Shown: positions 1 through 12,467 of the stretch, one piece after another
Position numbering within the stretch: position 1 is the first letter of the stretch
How the letters are laid out: each line of letters starts with the position of its first letter
From: Haliclystus octoradiatus
Lineage: Eukaryota; Cnidaria; Staurozoa; Stauromedusae; Haliclystidae
NCBI GenBank assembly: GCA_916610825.1
Contig: OU744454.1
Location: forward strand, 5,342,321-5,406,320
Direction: 5' to 3'
DNA: 64,000 nt
Notes under the pieces: model-generated
Seen by the model: only the letters and a program-made list of their open reading frames with translations
Databases searched by the model: none
Told to the model about the DNA's origin: nothing
Program-made: the position numbers and the translations under genes

Positions 1-480
1 GCACTTTCATTGAATATCATAATGATCAACCATAGATAATTTCAACCCCAAATTGAACAACTATGTAACATTTATTTAGTTTAGTCCACTTTTAATACAT
101 ATCATAAATGATAAACCGTCGTAATGTTCTAAAGCAGCACTGCATATTTTAATATACATATTATATTTTATTATTTTTTTTTGATTGAGTGCACTTTTAT
201 TGAATATTATAGTGATATACCATAGATAATTTAAACCCCAAATCGCACAACCATGTAAATTTTGTATAGTTTAGTGCACCTTTAGTACATATCATAAATT
301 TTAAACCCGCACAATGTTTACAAGGCAGCATTGCATATTTTTATATACATATATTGTTTTTATTGTTTTTGATTGAGTGCAATTCCATTGAATATTAACA
401 AGATAAACCATACAAATTTAGATCTAAAAATGCAGAACTATGCAACTTATGTTTAGTTATGTGCACTTTCAGCGGATAAC
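1..480. repeat. Tandem repeat, about 187-bp unit, 2.5 copies
   Basis: Units begin near 1, 189 and 376 with a shared start (tgcacttttattgaatatta-like). Each carries an ataccatagataattt-like stretch and a T-rich end (ttttttgattgagtgca). The third unit is partial and more diverged. The array may continue left of the window. No coding potential is seen. Confidence 0.75.
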
Positions 481-604
481 GTAAACATTACACAAATTAG
501 AATACAGAATTACAATAAACAATCAAAGAAAACATATAGTGTTTCCACATTCACATAAAAATATTCAATATACAGACATAGGTGGTGCGGCATAGTTTGC
601 AAAA

Positions 605-885
605 CTACACTCTCCTTTCAAATGTGTGAAAAGTATAACGGTTATCCAGTTTGTAATGATTTCCATCGTAACTTTCTTGATGTGTAATGTTGTAGAGAAC
701 ACAATGTTTGACCGTCATATTATCTATCATGATACCAAATGATTTGCAATGGTGACCAAATGATGCACAATTCATGCAACATTCAAAATCGTTTCCAATT
801 ACAATTTCCAGAGAGGTATGATCCGTGATGACAAATCCACGTTTGTCAACTGTTGTGGAACAGATTACATTTTCAAATTGAGTGC
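605..885 (-). CDS. Gene A last exon: PAN/apple-like domain
   Basis: Terminal exon of 281 nt, starting in phase 1 after a TTGATAAAG acceptor, so the codon shared with the preceding TSP1 exon gives Ser or Gly then TQF. It ends at TAG (605-607). The domain shows the Cys pattern of PAN/apple modules: ICS, ECCMNC, HHCKSFG and KHCVLYN. Gene B has an exon of exactly the same length and phase at 41358-41638. In gene A this exon lies downstream of a premature stop in the preceding exon. Confidence 0.75.
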
Positions 886-1509
886 CTTTATCAATATAGA
901 AATGAATTATTATTATTTTGAACATTCTTACTGTAAGCACTTGTTGCATTGGTGAATATTATAAGATATTCTACATTATAAATTTGGAATAGATATCCCA
1001 TGAAAAATTTCCATTCAAAGATGCAGTTTCAAAGCAACATACGCTAGAAATTAGGCACGTAGTACCAATAATTTATAGCCCTCAATTAGCAGAGCTGAAA
1101 CCCATCAGATGAACATGTTTGGGCTATGCTCATTTGTATGTGGATTGGGTGGTAAAAGCAACAGCTTCAAGGCGATTGGTTAAACAAATACGGGCAATTA
1201 CCACTTCGATAGATATAGGAGTGCACGTGATAAATCAATTTGCATATATCATCATTCAATAATCTCAATCTGTTGATTCTTTGTATGTGGGAAATATGTT
1301 AATGGAAATAGGAATTAGAGACATTTTGCATAAAATATTTCTTTTTTATTAAATAAAAAGTCACATACTAAAGTTGTAAGAAACACGTTTTGTTCACTAT
1401 TCATGATTTAACGATCACTGCAGTAACTTTTTCCGATACTGAATAGTTTTTAACAATATAGATAGGAGATTATAGGTACATGCTTTATGATGAAAAGTAT
1501 TCCACTTAC

Positions 1510-1680
1510 TTGGACATGATGTGATTTCAACACAAGCTTTTGTCATTCTGTCTTCACCAACGCAATCCAAACCTCCGTTTTCTGGGGATGGGAAATTTCA
1601 TTCCCTGTTTTTAACTTCAGTTGTAAATTCGCATGTGCCACATTCTTCAATTGTCAGCCAAGCAGACCAAGCTCCATCAA
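1510..1680 (-). pseudogene. Gene A TSP1 repeat 4 exon with in-frame TGA
   Basis: A 171-nt phase 1-1 exon (acceptor AATTAG, donor GTAAGT). It encodes WSAWLTIEECG..C and ends ITSCP, as TSP1 domains do. At 1598-1600 the codon expected to be the third Cys of the domain is TGA; the orthologous exon in gene B (42540-42710) reads TGT. The rest of the frame is open, so a point change followed by little further decay is the simplest reading. Confidence 0.8.
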
Positions 1681-2286
1681 CTAATTAGAAAATGGAAGAT
1701 ACCGTAAAAATTTTAGGAACATTTTTTCTCATATGTGACGTTTCGTATCAGACTCAACGTTTCAAAATAGATTTTAATTTCATTTCATTTGATAATGTAG
1801 AATTGTATCGTCTTTTATAATCTTTGAGGATCCGACCACAATATCTAGCCAATTCAGTTACCGAAATACAATTAAATTGAACACGCAAGTTGTGTCACAA
1901 AAGATTTCCGCAATTTGATTGGTCCCCGCTACACTGTTTGGAAATATTCATTTGGAGGTTATTCAAAGTACCTATGAGACTTTGTCTTTGTCTCTTTGTC
2001 TTAATGACTGAACTAACCCAATATATGCTACTGTTTGTGTTTTAAAACCTATAGAACTATACTAAATAATTGTACATGACAAATTGAAACGACAACAACA
2101 TGCATAATATCGAAAAAAGGTATGAAGAAATCACTCAAAACCTTTTCTTTTTTGACATCAAATGCTTTATTATATTACTCAGAGTTGAATACAAAAAGGG
2201 AAGCAAATTTTATAATTTCAGTTGATTAATGTTTTTATGCCTCTACCTGAATGCCCAATGTACAATTGAATAAGGTATTAACCAAC

Positions 2287-2457
2287 CTGGACACGGTATA
2301 AATTTAGTACAAGCTTCTGTCATCATGTTTGAACCACTGCAATCTAAACCTCCGTTAGATGGAAATGGAGAAGAGCACGATCTGTTTGCAATTCTAGCTG
2401 CAACTCCACACACTCCACATTCCTCAATTGTCAGCCAAGCAGACCAAGCTCCATCAA
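2287..2457 (-). CDS. Gene A TSP1 repeat 3 exon
   Basis: A 171-nt symmetric phase-1 exon with acceptor TCAG and donor GTTGGT. The peptide has the TSP1 layout: WSAW tryptophans, ECGVCG, an R..NR arginine ladder, RSCSSPFPSNGG, LDC, TEAC and PCP, six Cys in all. Symmetric phase explains why this exon type duplicates without breaking frame. Confidence 0.85.
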
Positions 2458-2967
2458 CTGACTATACAATGGAAGACAACTTAAATATCTTCTTAGATGT
2501 GACGGTTCTTATCAGAATCAATGTTGCAATATAAGTTTGGGTAATATTTGATCAGATTATTTATCTTTAAGTTTCATTGTTTTTCAAGTCTTCAATGACT
2601 GCACAGCACAAAATATTCCTGATACGACTACATTGTTTGTAAATCTTGCTGAACAGATGTGGTATAGATATTGCACGTGTTTGAACTGATCCAAATGTTA
2701 CATTTTACTGTTTTTTTTTTTTTTAAATCTACATAAATTATTAAAAATTTGCTGATGACAAATTGAGGGCATGGTAATTGCCATCGAAAAAAATATCCAA
2801 ACCAAAAAATATATAAAAGGATTTCGACGTAAATGATAACGGGAATTTAATATATTAATCAGCTTTGAATACGATATAGGGAAACACGCTTTGTATGTTA
2901 AGTGGAGTTACGTGTTTATGCCTCTACCTATACATCCTATCTACAGTACAATAAGGTATCAACAAAC

Positions 2968-3138
2968 CTGGACACGGTTTAACTTGAGAACATGCCTCTG
3001 TCATCGTGTCGAGGCCAATGCAATCTAAGCCTCCGTTGGATGGAAATGGAGAAGAGCATGATCTTTTTGCGATTCTTGCAGCAACTCCACACATTCCACA
3101 TTCTTCAATTGTTTGCCAAGTAGACCATGAACCGTCAA
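2968..3138 (-). CDS. Gene A TSP1 repeat 2 exon
   Basis: A 171-nt symmetric phase-1 exon, acceptor GTTCAG, donor GTTTGT. It encodes WSTWQTIEECG, MCGVAAR, KRSCSS, GGLDC, TEAC and KPCP, with all six TSP1 cysteines present. Confidence 0.85.
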
Positions 3139-3847
3139 CTGAACAATAAGCAATGAGCATTTAACTAATACTATGAAAGCATTTAACTAATAGTGAGCAT
3201 TTAACTAATACTAAGAAATATTGTCCAGGTTTTACAAAGGGAATGGGAGACCTGCCCCGAGTTTTTACATTACTGGCAAATGAATAACTTAGAAGTAGTA
3301 TGATTTCTTGCAAATTCTTGCAAATTATTTTATTCAACAGTCTATATGCTTTTGGAGGTTGAAAATAGTTTGATTTCAAAAGATTATTAAATATATACAC
3401 TAGATGCAAGACATGTGAGTTTTCTAACATTGCATTAGAAATATCCGAACGCGTGTTTTCTTAAGTTTATCATAGGTTCGTTAATTAGGGTTCCTTTCCT
3501 CGAATAGTATGAAGCAAAATTCTACATTTTTGTGGAAATCTTTATCGGCGAGCGAATCTGCAGGTTGTGCGTTGTTGTCTATTTATTAGAGACTCATTAT
3601 TGTTGGAACGTCAAAAGCAACCCCAAATAAATTCCTATTGCATAGTTTATCGTTTATCGGAATCATATTGTCATTGTGCAGATATCTATGGGGTTGTTTT
3701 GCTTGAATAGTACACTTTTGCAACCACAATATAAGCGAACAATCAAATATAGCACGTTTTGAATATAGGACGATTTGTGGGCTAATTTCGTGTTTAAGCC
3801 TCCGCCTATACATATTCTATGTATACAAATGTAAGTTATCAACCTAC

Positions 3848-4021
3848 CTGGACATGGTATGACTTGAGCACAAGCCTCTGTCGTTCTGTCTAGTCCACTG
3901 CAATTTAAACCTCCATTAGATGGAAAGGGATTAGAACATGATCTTGTTAAATTTCTTGCAGCAACTCCACACTCTCCGCATTCTTCGAATGTTAACCAAG
4001 AAGACCACTGACCGTCAACAG
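3848..4021 (-). CDS. Gene A TSP1 repeat 1 exon
   Basis: A 174-nt exon (one codon longer than its siblings at the 5' end), acceptor AATCAG, donor GTAGGT, phase 1-1. It follows the 49-nt malectin exon. WSSWLTFEECG, ECGVAAR, TRSCSNPFPSNGG, LNC, TEAC and IPCP are visible, so the domain is complete. Confidence 0.82.
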
Positions 4022-4819
4022 CTGATTAATAAGCAAAGAGAATTATAATGACACATTTTAATTCCATGAGAGACAGATGTCCATCATTTGTGATTCTCGT
4101 GTTGTCTGGAACATCATTTTCAAATTGATATAATAAATCGAGGGGTAAGCCTCCGATGCATAGTCCTTTTAAGATTCAGAAGTATATTTCTGTTGATCAT
4201 ATTATCTAAGTTGGTTATTAATAAATTACTAGTACCGATACATTACCCAGATTAATTTGAAAAAAATCTTGTATCCATATTGACTCGTCTTAATACTTGG
4301 TTCCAAAAGGTTGCTTGCTCCAGTAAGTTTTTTCAATGATAATAATCCAAACTTATTTCCGATTGCATGAAACTTATTAGAAAGATAAAGAAAATGACAT
4401 GGAGTTTTTGTACTTAAGCCCCTTCAAATTATCTTCTTGTAATTCATCGACAGAAAATCTTTGTGTTGGATGGCAACATCCTTTTGTTCATGGGTGAACA
4501 TACTCTACTGTTTACATAGTTCACATTCTACATGCAAAGAGTCTGCAAACAAGCAAATGCGAGATCAACATAAGATTTTGCAAGAAGGAAGTTACAGTAA
4601 GTTTTCAAATTTCCAATCAAAGCTTTTCCAGCACTTGATAACTGCAGATCAACGGCTTATTTCAGTTGGTCATAAATATTAAGCATTTATAAATAAATTG
4701 GTTCAAGTTGATTTTCCCATAAAAAGTTGATAAATACAATTTTTTCATTAATTTCAAAGTTTTTATGCAAATGCAAGGCAGTACAGTAGTAAAAAGGGCA
4801 TAATCAATTAATTTTTAAC

Positions 4820-4870
4820 AAACATTGACATGATGAGATTTCAACTAAAGCAACTTCGCTTAAACAGTTC
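4820..4870 (-). pseudogene. Relic of an additional TSP1 exon (3' end only)
   Basis: On the plus strand, acaaac.ttgacatgatgagatttcaactaaagc lines up with the 3' ends of TSP1 exons at 45071 and 1510, including the donor region. The similarity stops after about 50 bp and no open TSP1 frame follows. Gene A therefore probably once had a fifth repeat corresponding to 45071-45241 of gene B. Confidence 0.4.
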
Positions 4871-5862
4871 ACCTTATACAGGCAATGTTTGATATTTCAA
4901 ACAGTTTTTAAAATCCTTTTTGTAAATAGCGCTCGCCTCCTATAGGGGATATAGAACCCCTTGTCTTTGAAATCATAGTGCCAGCCATGTAAAAGAGCCT
5001 AAAAGGTCAACTTCTAGCGGATAATATTTGAGTGATACAAGGCAACTAGTTATTTTTGACGAAAGCAATCGGAAAGGCAGTCAACTCGTTGAAAAGGAAA
5101 AACTAAAAATATTCATCTCTGAATGACAATTAACTTCTCCGATCAATTGCAGCAGAAACACTAAGGACTTTTGGAACAGAAAGTAAAGGTGCCATCGATC
5201 AACTGGGTGCAGAAATTTGCTCAAAAACAAATGACCTATGATCGAGAAGTCTCTTTTATCAGATACTAGTTATTGCTATTCAGCGATAACCTTATCAGTT
5301 AAAATATTTCAGATTTTAAACAACATATGAATCCCCGAAAATATTGACACAAATAAAGTTTGTTTAGCTGAACTGTTCATGTGTTTGAGACTTCTTAAAT
5401 TCGTAGATTTATAAGATTTAAACGATCCCAGTGTATCAGTGTGTAACAATTTATATTGATTTATTAATCTCAATGTTTTATCATTTATAGTCACAGGATC
5501 TATACACTCATTGCTAGTTTCCTATTCTTCCTAGCTCAGAGCATCTCACAAAATCCCGTTCATTTCGTATTCCACTCGCACAAAACATCAGTTTTCTCCA
5601 AACATAGTATTCCCTTCGCAAACTGATCTGAAAATGTCCACCTTACGACTTGATTGTGATTCACAAAGAGCAATTTGGAAATTTTCAACAATACAAGGAG
5701 ATGAATGACGAGATAACTACATCTTAAAACGGTGTGAAAACAACAATCAAATTAATGGTTGCAGGAATCAAATTAATATAGTATAATAAAACATATTAAC
5801 TCATGATCGTACATACTTTACAACTGATATGAAAAACGGAAAATAAAATATTCGATTCTCAC
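4870..5862. other. Gene A intron 3 upstream part, no gene seen
   Basis: Non-coding. Parts near 5490-5860 resemble 46840-47245 of gene B, the matching intron sequence (for example ctcattcgtac or catgatcgtac followed by ttacaactgatatg). This supports recent duplication of the two genes. No promoter or RNA gene was recognised. Confidence 0.5.
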
Positions 5863-5911
5863 CTTGAACGAATAAAGCTAATGCATTAATCTTTGGATTA
5901 TTATATTGAGT
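5863..5911 (-). CDS. Gene A malectin exon 3 (49-nt microexon)
   Basis: Minus strand TTTTAG acceptor, 49 nt, donor GTGAG. It starts in phase 0 and ends in phase 1, exactly as needed to join the malectin exon at 10829-11008 to the phase-1 TSP1 exons. It encodes TQYNNPKINALALFVQ, matching the conserved last strand of malectin domains (YDNPK...AL). The Asp of that motif, one of the known ligand contacts in malectin, is Asn here. The exon is conserved in gene B at 47248-47296. Confidence 0.85.
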
Positions 5912-6339
5912 CTAAAATCGACAAAAAATTTATTAAATGACGGAACATGCACAAGTGGCCTGTTCAGTAAGCATCATCTGGCTCAATGATACTACAATGC
6001 AGCGATCTGATATATTTTTCACAGCTTTTAACGTATATTTATTACTGCTTCTTCTTTATTTAGAACAGATGCCGACAGATTAAGAAGAAGAGGCTAGAAC
6101 GACATCATATACTGCATTATTGGGAGTAATAATACGTCTTTGGGTTTCATTCATTGAAAACTATTAGGAACCCCCTGATTGGAAATCATTCATGCTAATC
6201 CATGAGCTACAGCCCGTCTATCATCATATGTGCTAATAATGATAACACCATACGATATAATGCAATTAATTGTAAGATTATAATAAGAATATAACCTAAG
6301 AAACATTCAGGAACACCTATAGCTTGAGAAGGCATGCCA

Positions 6340-6890
6340 TATTGAGGGATTACATTACTTGTTCTCTAGCAACAAACTCGGAATCCATGTAGTGAACTCG
6401 GTGGCCTCGTTTACGATATGCATTTCTCGTTTGTTGTTAGTGAACTCGTGGGTCTAAATTCCGATGGCCAACTCACAACAGTGTAATCATTTAAATAATC
6501 ATGTAACATAATATTTGTCTAGAGCATCAATTATCTCTTATCAATTTCACCACAACAATGATCTTTTTCCTAATTTAATGCTTCATTGAATTTTCATTAA
6601 ATACAGTTTATATCTTTCCAAAAAATAACGCGAAGAATTCAACATAATTGTTTTTCAAACATTATATTAAAAGTTACATCTGAATATAGCATCAATGGCG
6701 ACTAGCTGAGACAGCATGAATATTCTTTCATAAAATCAATTTAAATGTATATACTTGTAATTAAAAATTCTATTGAGAAATTAAAAAAAGTAACAGCTTG
6801 GGATTTGCTATATTCAGATGTAACTTTTACTATATATTTCTATATATTACAAACATGTTTGAGAAACAGTTATGTTGAATTCTTCACGTT
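6340..6890. repeat. Dispersed repeat with a terminal hairpin (family member 1)
   Basis: Sequence around 6340-6620 (taatcatttaaataatcatgt.., atcaattatctct) recurs at 29340-29760, and in inverted orientation at 9820-10110. The right part, 6629-6890, folds on itself: gaagaattcaacata near 6630 pairs with tatgttgaattcttc near 6870. This looks like a non-autonomous TIR element. No ORF is seen. Confidence 0.6.
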
Positions 6891-6911
6891 GTATCTACTT
6901 ATATTAATAAT

Positions 6912-7085
6912 ACTGTCTGTTTATATATCACAATATTGCTATCACTTATATACATAATACTGTCTGTTTATATATCACAATATTTCTATCACTTATCACT
7001 TATCACTTATCACTTATATACATAATACTGTCTGTTTATATCACTTATATACATAATACTGTCTGTTTATATATCACAATATTTC
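6912..7085. repeat. Minisatellite, units of atactgtctgtttatatatc and cacttat
   Basis: Four irregular copies of a unit reading atacataatactgtctgttt followed by atatcacaatatt, with an inner run of four cacttat heptamers near 6990-7015. Confidence 0.75.
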
Positions 7086-7089
7086 TGTG

Positions 7090-9055
7090 TCTGTCCGCGA
7101 CTTATGTACGTCTTACTGGCGATATAATACGGATAATCCGTTGTCGGGAAATTATGCAAACATTTGTGTCGAGATAACCGTGTACAGTAACAAATTTGTT
7201 GTATGAAAAGTATGGGTCTATGACGTTGTTTTAAAATAATATACTTCATCTGATATTTTATTTGATATCCTTGCATTAAAAAATTCAGAGATTTTGAAAA
7301 ATTTCATAGGTCGATAATCTAGCGGGCAGCCAAATCGAATTCAAATTGAAATCCCCAGAACAAAAATATTTTGCTTTGAATTTAAAAGCTGCGTGTAAAT
7401 TGTTTGAACAAGTGAAACTTAAAACTGAATCAGTTTTATGATAATTAAAACAATACGAAATACTGAGTTACATTGAATTACCAGTATAACTAGGCCAGAC
7501 AAAATATGTTTTGAAATCGAAGAAACGTAGACCTATTTCATGTAGTGTTGATATCAGCAATACATATAGCGCGGCACAACGCTATGAAATTAAAGAGACT
7601 TTAGGTCTTAATTAAATTTATTAATGAAACAAAATGCCGTTCATTACTTTTACCAAAATCGAGATACAAAACATTTCACTTTTAAAAAGGCTATTTTGAT
7701 ATATAATTTGTGAGAACACTGAGCAAACAATCTGTTTTGAAATGAATAATCTATCGCGGGGCATAAAAACAAATTAACTTGCAAGAATTTTCAAAATGAC
7801 GTTGGCGTTCGATCAATTCGAAAAATATTCAAAGTTCGAATAGATTATCTGTCTACAGTCTAAAATTATAGAGTTTAGAATTAATCAAGGCATTGCACAA
7901 AAGTATTTCTATAATTTATTATTTAATATAAAAAAGCGAATCATTTGGTTTTGAGCAGCAAGGCTTTTATTTTCAGATTTTGCTTCCCTAATTAACGAAG
8001 GAATTATAGGCATCGATTAAAATTAAAATTTCATTTTGTTGACTTGCTATACGAATAAGACACAGTATGTTACTACAGTTTCGAGAATAAAAATAGCGAT
8101 GTCTTGTTATTATCTTTGATCAACATTTAATAAAGTTAATTTCAGGTATATCAAATTTAACAAAGTTAAATTGAATTGAGCGTATGATTTGTGATAAATA
8201 ATAATAATTATAATATTTTCAGCGTTCAAAAATTTTGCTTTGAATTTAAAAGCACAAAAACATAATTCAAAAACATTTAAATAGTTAATACAGTTTGGAT
8301 GAGTGTAACAAACCTTGTGTTACAAAAATAAAAAGTGAAAAGGTTGCATGAAATAATCGATCATAGTAAACAATATTTATTAAAATACTACTTACCATTT
8401 TCCAAATGAGATCCAAATAAAAACTATACGAGCGGCATAATCTCCGAACAACATTTAAATACATAATAGCGGGTTCTCTGAGTTAATACACTAAACATTT
8501 CCACTCTATAAACCATCGCGTCCGTTTCATTATATTCTGAATAAATATGCATATCACGAATCTAGCAAAATGAGTTGTTTTCGTTTTTCTATCAAAATAA
8601 TTAATTTATTCATAATCGTCTTTTCTTTCATTCGACATCTGTAATGTATTATAAATAGCGCGTAGAAATATTGACAACAAGATGTAACATAATATCAATA
8701 TCGAATTGGTATAGCGATTTATTATAGAATTTTATTTCCTTTTAAAAGAATGTTGATGCTATCTAGAAAATTTGATAACAAGAATCACTATGAGGTCAAC
8801 TTTTCACATCTTTTGTTTACTTTTAAAATTTTATTTTCAACGAACTCTTAGTATTTTGATAGACTAACATGAAAATGACAGGCATACTTGCTGAGATTGC
8901 AAAGATCAAAAATATATAGGCTCATATACTATCATATCATAATATTTTCAGATTATATATATAGTTTGAAATCAATACACGCGCTGTCGCCTTGTTCAGT
9001 AATACGTTGTCGAGGCAATAGGTTTGTTGATTAGTACAGTCAAGGCGCGTACAAC
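7090..9055. other. Gene A intron 2 sequence, no gene seen
   Basis: AT-rich and without convincing coding frames or domain similarity. Only short spurious ORFs are present. Confidence 0.4.
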
Positions 9056-9060
9056 AGTAA

Positions 9061-9170
9061 GTAAGGGGTTGGCTCATTGGTTAATGCTCTGGTATTACAA
9101 TATCAGGGTCGTCAGTTTAAATCCGCCATTCAGCAATTTTTATCAACGATTTTTCTGATTTTTTTTTTTT
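9061..9170 (+). repeat. tRNA-derived SINE or tRNA pseudogene fragment
   Basis: Plus-strand gggttggctcattggttaatgc resembles a pol III A box, and agtttaaatcc about 35 bp later resembles a B box. A 12-T run follows at 9159-9170. No good acceptor stem or CCA-ready cloverleaf is formed, so this is a SINE head rather than a working tRNA. Confidence 0.5.
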
Positions 9171-9819
9171 TAATATGAAGCAGTAAATCATTAATAATTA
9201 ACTAAAGATATCGTTTGATCATGTTAATAACAGAAATTAGTGATCCATGTGTCTTGTCGAAGCTAAATTAATTTAATATTGAATATATTACATGCGATGC
9301 CACGAGTTTGACCGGCCTCACCTTGACGGCGTTATTTTGTGAACACCACATTAGTGTTGTATGTATTGCAATGAAGATTTATCAATCCGAACCGAACGCG
9401 ATTTGATCGTATCGGGTCAGATTCGGGTTAATATTTTAGGTCTTCGGATCGGATCGGATTTGAAGTTATTTTTTATGGATAGTTTCATATTTCGAAATTT
9501 GACTGAATATTTGTAATTCATAATAATTAATGTGTTCTGGTTTCCTTTCAGCACATAAAATAAAGTTTTTCTATGTAGAGATAGCTACGTTAAATTATAC
9601 ATTTCAATCGACTCAAATGATGTGAAATAAATTAAATTTTTACTAAAGGAATGATTAAGATGTATTGATTAATGCTACATCGTTTCAATGCGTATTGCGT
9701 CTCATGTTCTCCTCCAGAGTTCATACTCCGTATCATACAGCGATAGAAAGCTTAGTCAATTGTTTAATTATAAGTGATCTGAAAGTTTTTTCATAGAAGG
9801 TCCATAATGGACCATAACA

Positions 9820-10110
9820 CTCATTGCTAGTTTTTAAATAATATCAGTAACAATTTCATTCAAATTGAATTTAATGAAAAATCAATGACCCATTAAATTA
9901 GAAAACAAATCGTTGTTGTAGTGAAAATTGATGAGAGATAATTGATGTTCCAGACAAAGGTTATATGACATGATTAGTAATTAAATTGATTACGTTACTC
10001 TTGTTCGTGGGCCATCGAAATTTAGAACCATTCGTTCTCTAATAACAAACTCGTGGATCTAAATTCCGATAACCCACTCACAAAGGTGATGTAATCCCTT
10101 GTTATGGGAC
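9820..10110. repeat. Dispersed repeat, inverted member of the 6340 and 29340 family
   Basis: The reverse complement shares gattacat, ataatcatgt, aacatcaattatctctcatcaatttcac and the following atgggtcattgatttttcatt with 29340-29520 and 6480-6600. Confidence 0.6.
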
Positions 10111-10828
10111 AGTTTCAAATATGTAGTTTCTATAGGGCTAATTCAAAACCGGCACTGACAGAGAACTAGGTTGGAATTAGGCAAAGTCAATACAACCTGA
10201 AATTGAACAAGCACCTGGGTTGCTGTTGGACCTTTTTATATTTTTTAAATTCTCATCTACAGATTAAAAAGGACTTCGGATCGGATTACTACAACCAACG
10301 TCTTTTCCCTAAATTTTTGAAGTTGTTGTTACAAATAACATAAAAATTGTTAGGTTAATGCTTTTTTCGGTTTTTAAAGGATGATTTTTAGTGCTTCGAA
10401 TTATAATTATCTCAAGGTGATTGTATTCAGGCTCTGTTATTCTTTTGTTCCTGCATGGCTAACAATGCTTAATTTGTTGCGATTAAATAATATCTGCTTT
10501 TTATAATTTTTACAATTTCGTTGAAATCAATCAGTTCCATGACCAAATATTTCAAAAAAAAAAAAAATTATAACAAAACATTATTAGAACATCATTATGT
10601 TTAAAATACATTTTCAAATACCAAACCGTGGTTGGCGAGTGCGCACGTCCATGTTCGAAAAATGGCAAAACTTTCTCCTAGCGGTTCGAACAATTGCTCC
10701 GTTCGATATTTATAGGTCTGTTGATTCGCATTTGCATTTGAAAAATATGATTATCAATCAAATGCTATGCATAAAATGTATGAAATGGTTTTGTTTTTAA
10801 AAATTACTTTATCATAACATAAACGAAC

Positions 10829-11008
10829 CTTGATAAATTTGACATATAGTTCACCAAGAAATGATGACGATTCTCCATTCACGATTAGTTGACCTTCTTT
10901 TATTTGGAAGGGAATCTGTTTTTCAAGGCCAATAGCTTTTCCTACTTCATCATAGATGTCCAAATTATTTATAGCAATATGTTGATGATTTAAACGAACA
11001 TGAAATAC
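10829..11008 (-). CDS. Gene A malectin exon 2
   Basis: A 180-nt phase-0 exon (acceptor TGTTTAG, donor GTTCGT). It continues the malectin fold: VFHVRLNHQHIAINNLDIYD, then KEGQLIVNGE and GELYVKFIK. These match the malectin core (VFDVRLNG..., LDIFD, LYIEFVK). Gene B has the same exon length and phase at 61732-61911. Confidence 0.9.
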
Positions 11009-11662
11009 CTAAACAAATAAAAGTTAAACCTGTACACTAGCTACAGAGATTACAAGATTGCACCAAATAAGGCTTTGAATGTATAGTTGTGAGTCTTAAT
11101 CCAAGCAGCATAGTCGTCAAATCTTTTACCCAAAAAGAGACATTTTTCAACTGGCATATAACGGGACTGGAAATAATCTAGAATCAATCAGTAACTAACT
11201 TAGACTCAATCCCAAGAATTAAAAATAATGAAAAGTGAGCAACGGAACTATTCCTAGGCCCTTTTGTCAAAATTAAGTAGGTTATCTAGATACACAAACG
11301 TTTGTCTTCAATCGATTTTAAAAAATCGTTTTGCATCTGGTACCTAGTTACATTTACTACAGATCTACCTCGAGCGTTTAAAATAAAATGAAAAATAAAA
11401 AAGTTATTACAACAAATATAAGTCAAACAAAAACGCAAACCAACACGTGCAGTTTCAAAGTTGAATAAGTTTTTTATTTTCAATTTTATTTAAAAAGCTC
11501 GCAGTAGATTTTTAGTTAGACAAATAAAAAGCTCTAGTGTTGTTGCATGATATTGTTTTTTTCTCGACATTTATCTTGTACTTTGTATGGCTTTCTTTAC
11601 GTCACGAGTGCATTTGAAGTTTCTTTTCCTTTATTAAACGTTGAATGTACAAGGGATAGCCT

Positions 11663-12250
11663 TTAAAACCTTTTACGGGATATTTGAACAGAAACACATT
11701 GTTCAATTAAATGATGTAAAAGAAATGAGAACTTGTCATAGCATAATTGATATCCAATCGATAATAGATAATTGATAGCTGGGTGTGTCCAGTTTATATC
11801 TGCAAAATTGAAATCACCACAAATAATTGTAGGATGATCAACATCACAAAAAGATTCGATCAAGTTAAACAACAGTTCGGACTGAGAATCAGAATAATCT
11901 GGTGGTCGATATATCGTAAGAAGTCGTAATTTAGTGTTTGCTGTATCTACAATGTCTAGGGAAACAAATTCCATATCATTAAATAATGTTTCAAAATTAA
12001 TATGCAAACATTGCAATGTCGATTTGACTAAAACTATAACTCCATAACCACGCCGTTCTTTTCTATCACAACGAAATAAATTATAATTATCGGAAGGACA
12101 AACATTCGCATCGCAAATACTTGATACATTTAACCACGACTCAGTAACAGCAATAATATCGTATTTTTCTTCGGAGATTAGCATATGTAATTCAGATAGC
12201 TTGCTCCCGAGGCTTCTAGCATTGAAATAAATACAAAAAATGTCTTTCAT
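11663..12250 (-). pseudogene. LINE ORF2 fragment: apurinic-like endonuclease domain
   Basis: 195 codons. Endonuclease landmarks in order are FNARSL (metal-binding Asn), VTESWL (catalytic Glu), RRGYGVIVLV, IYRPP and GDFNFADINW (Asp/Asn pair). The final SDH motif and the whole reverse transcriptase are absent. In complete CR1 or L2 clade elements this domain nicks target DNA for target-primed reverse transcription. Here it is a dead fragment. Confidence 0.8.
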
Positions 12251-12467
12251 ATGTTCTGTATTATTTGTTTCACTAAGGGGTAGTCATTGTGCATTGCTGG
12301 ATCGATCGATGAGCGATCACGGTTGTCATGGATACGGCGTTCTGCTGTAAGTTGCTTCTCGGCAGCTGCTAAAATGTCAGTCGGTAATTTTAGATGGCCT
12401 GTTTGCCATTGCACTACATTTCTATTTTTAACTAGCTTCATTTGATAAACACCGAATTGATTTGTTT

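Noticed and set aside
2325..2534. Plus-strand ORF over gene A exon 2287-2457
   Set aside because: Antisense shadow of a TSP1 exon; the minus strand has the Cys/Trp pattern and splice sites.
6912..7085. CRISPR-like regular repeats
   Set aside because: Adjacent units without unique spacers in an animal genome; a minisatellite.
10170..10440. Extra exon conserved with 61040-61260
   Set aside because: The two stretches are similar but no shared open frame or splice-site pair in the required phase exists; likely duplicated intron sequence.
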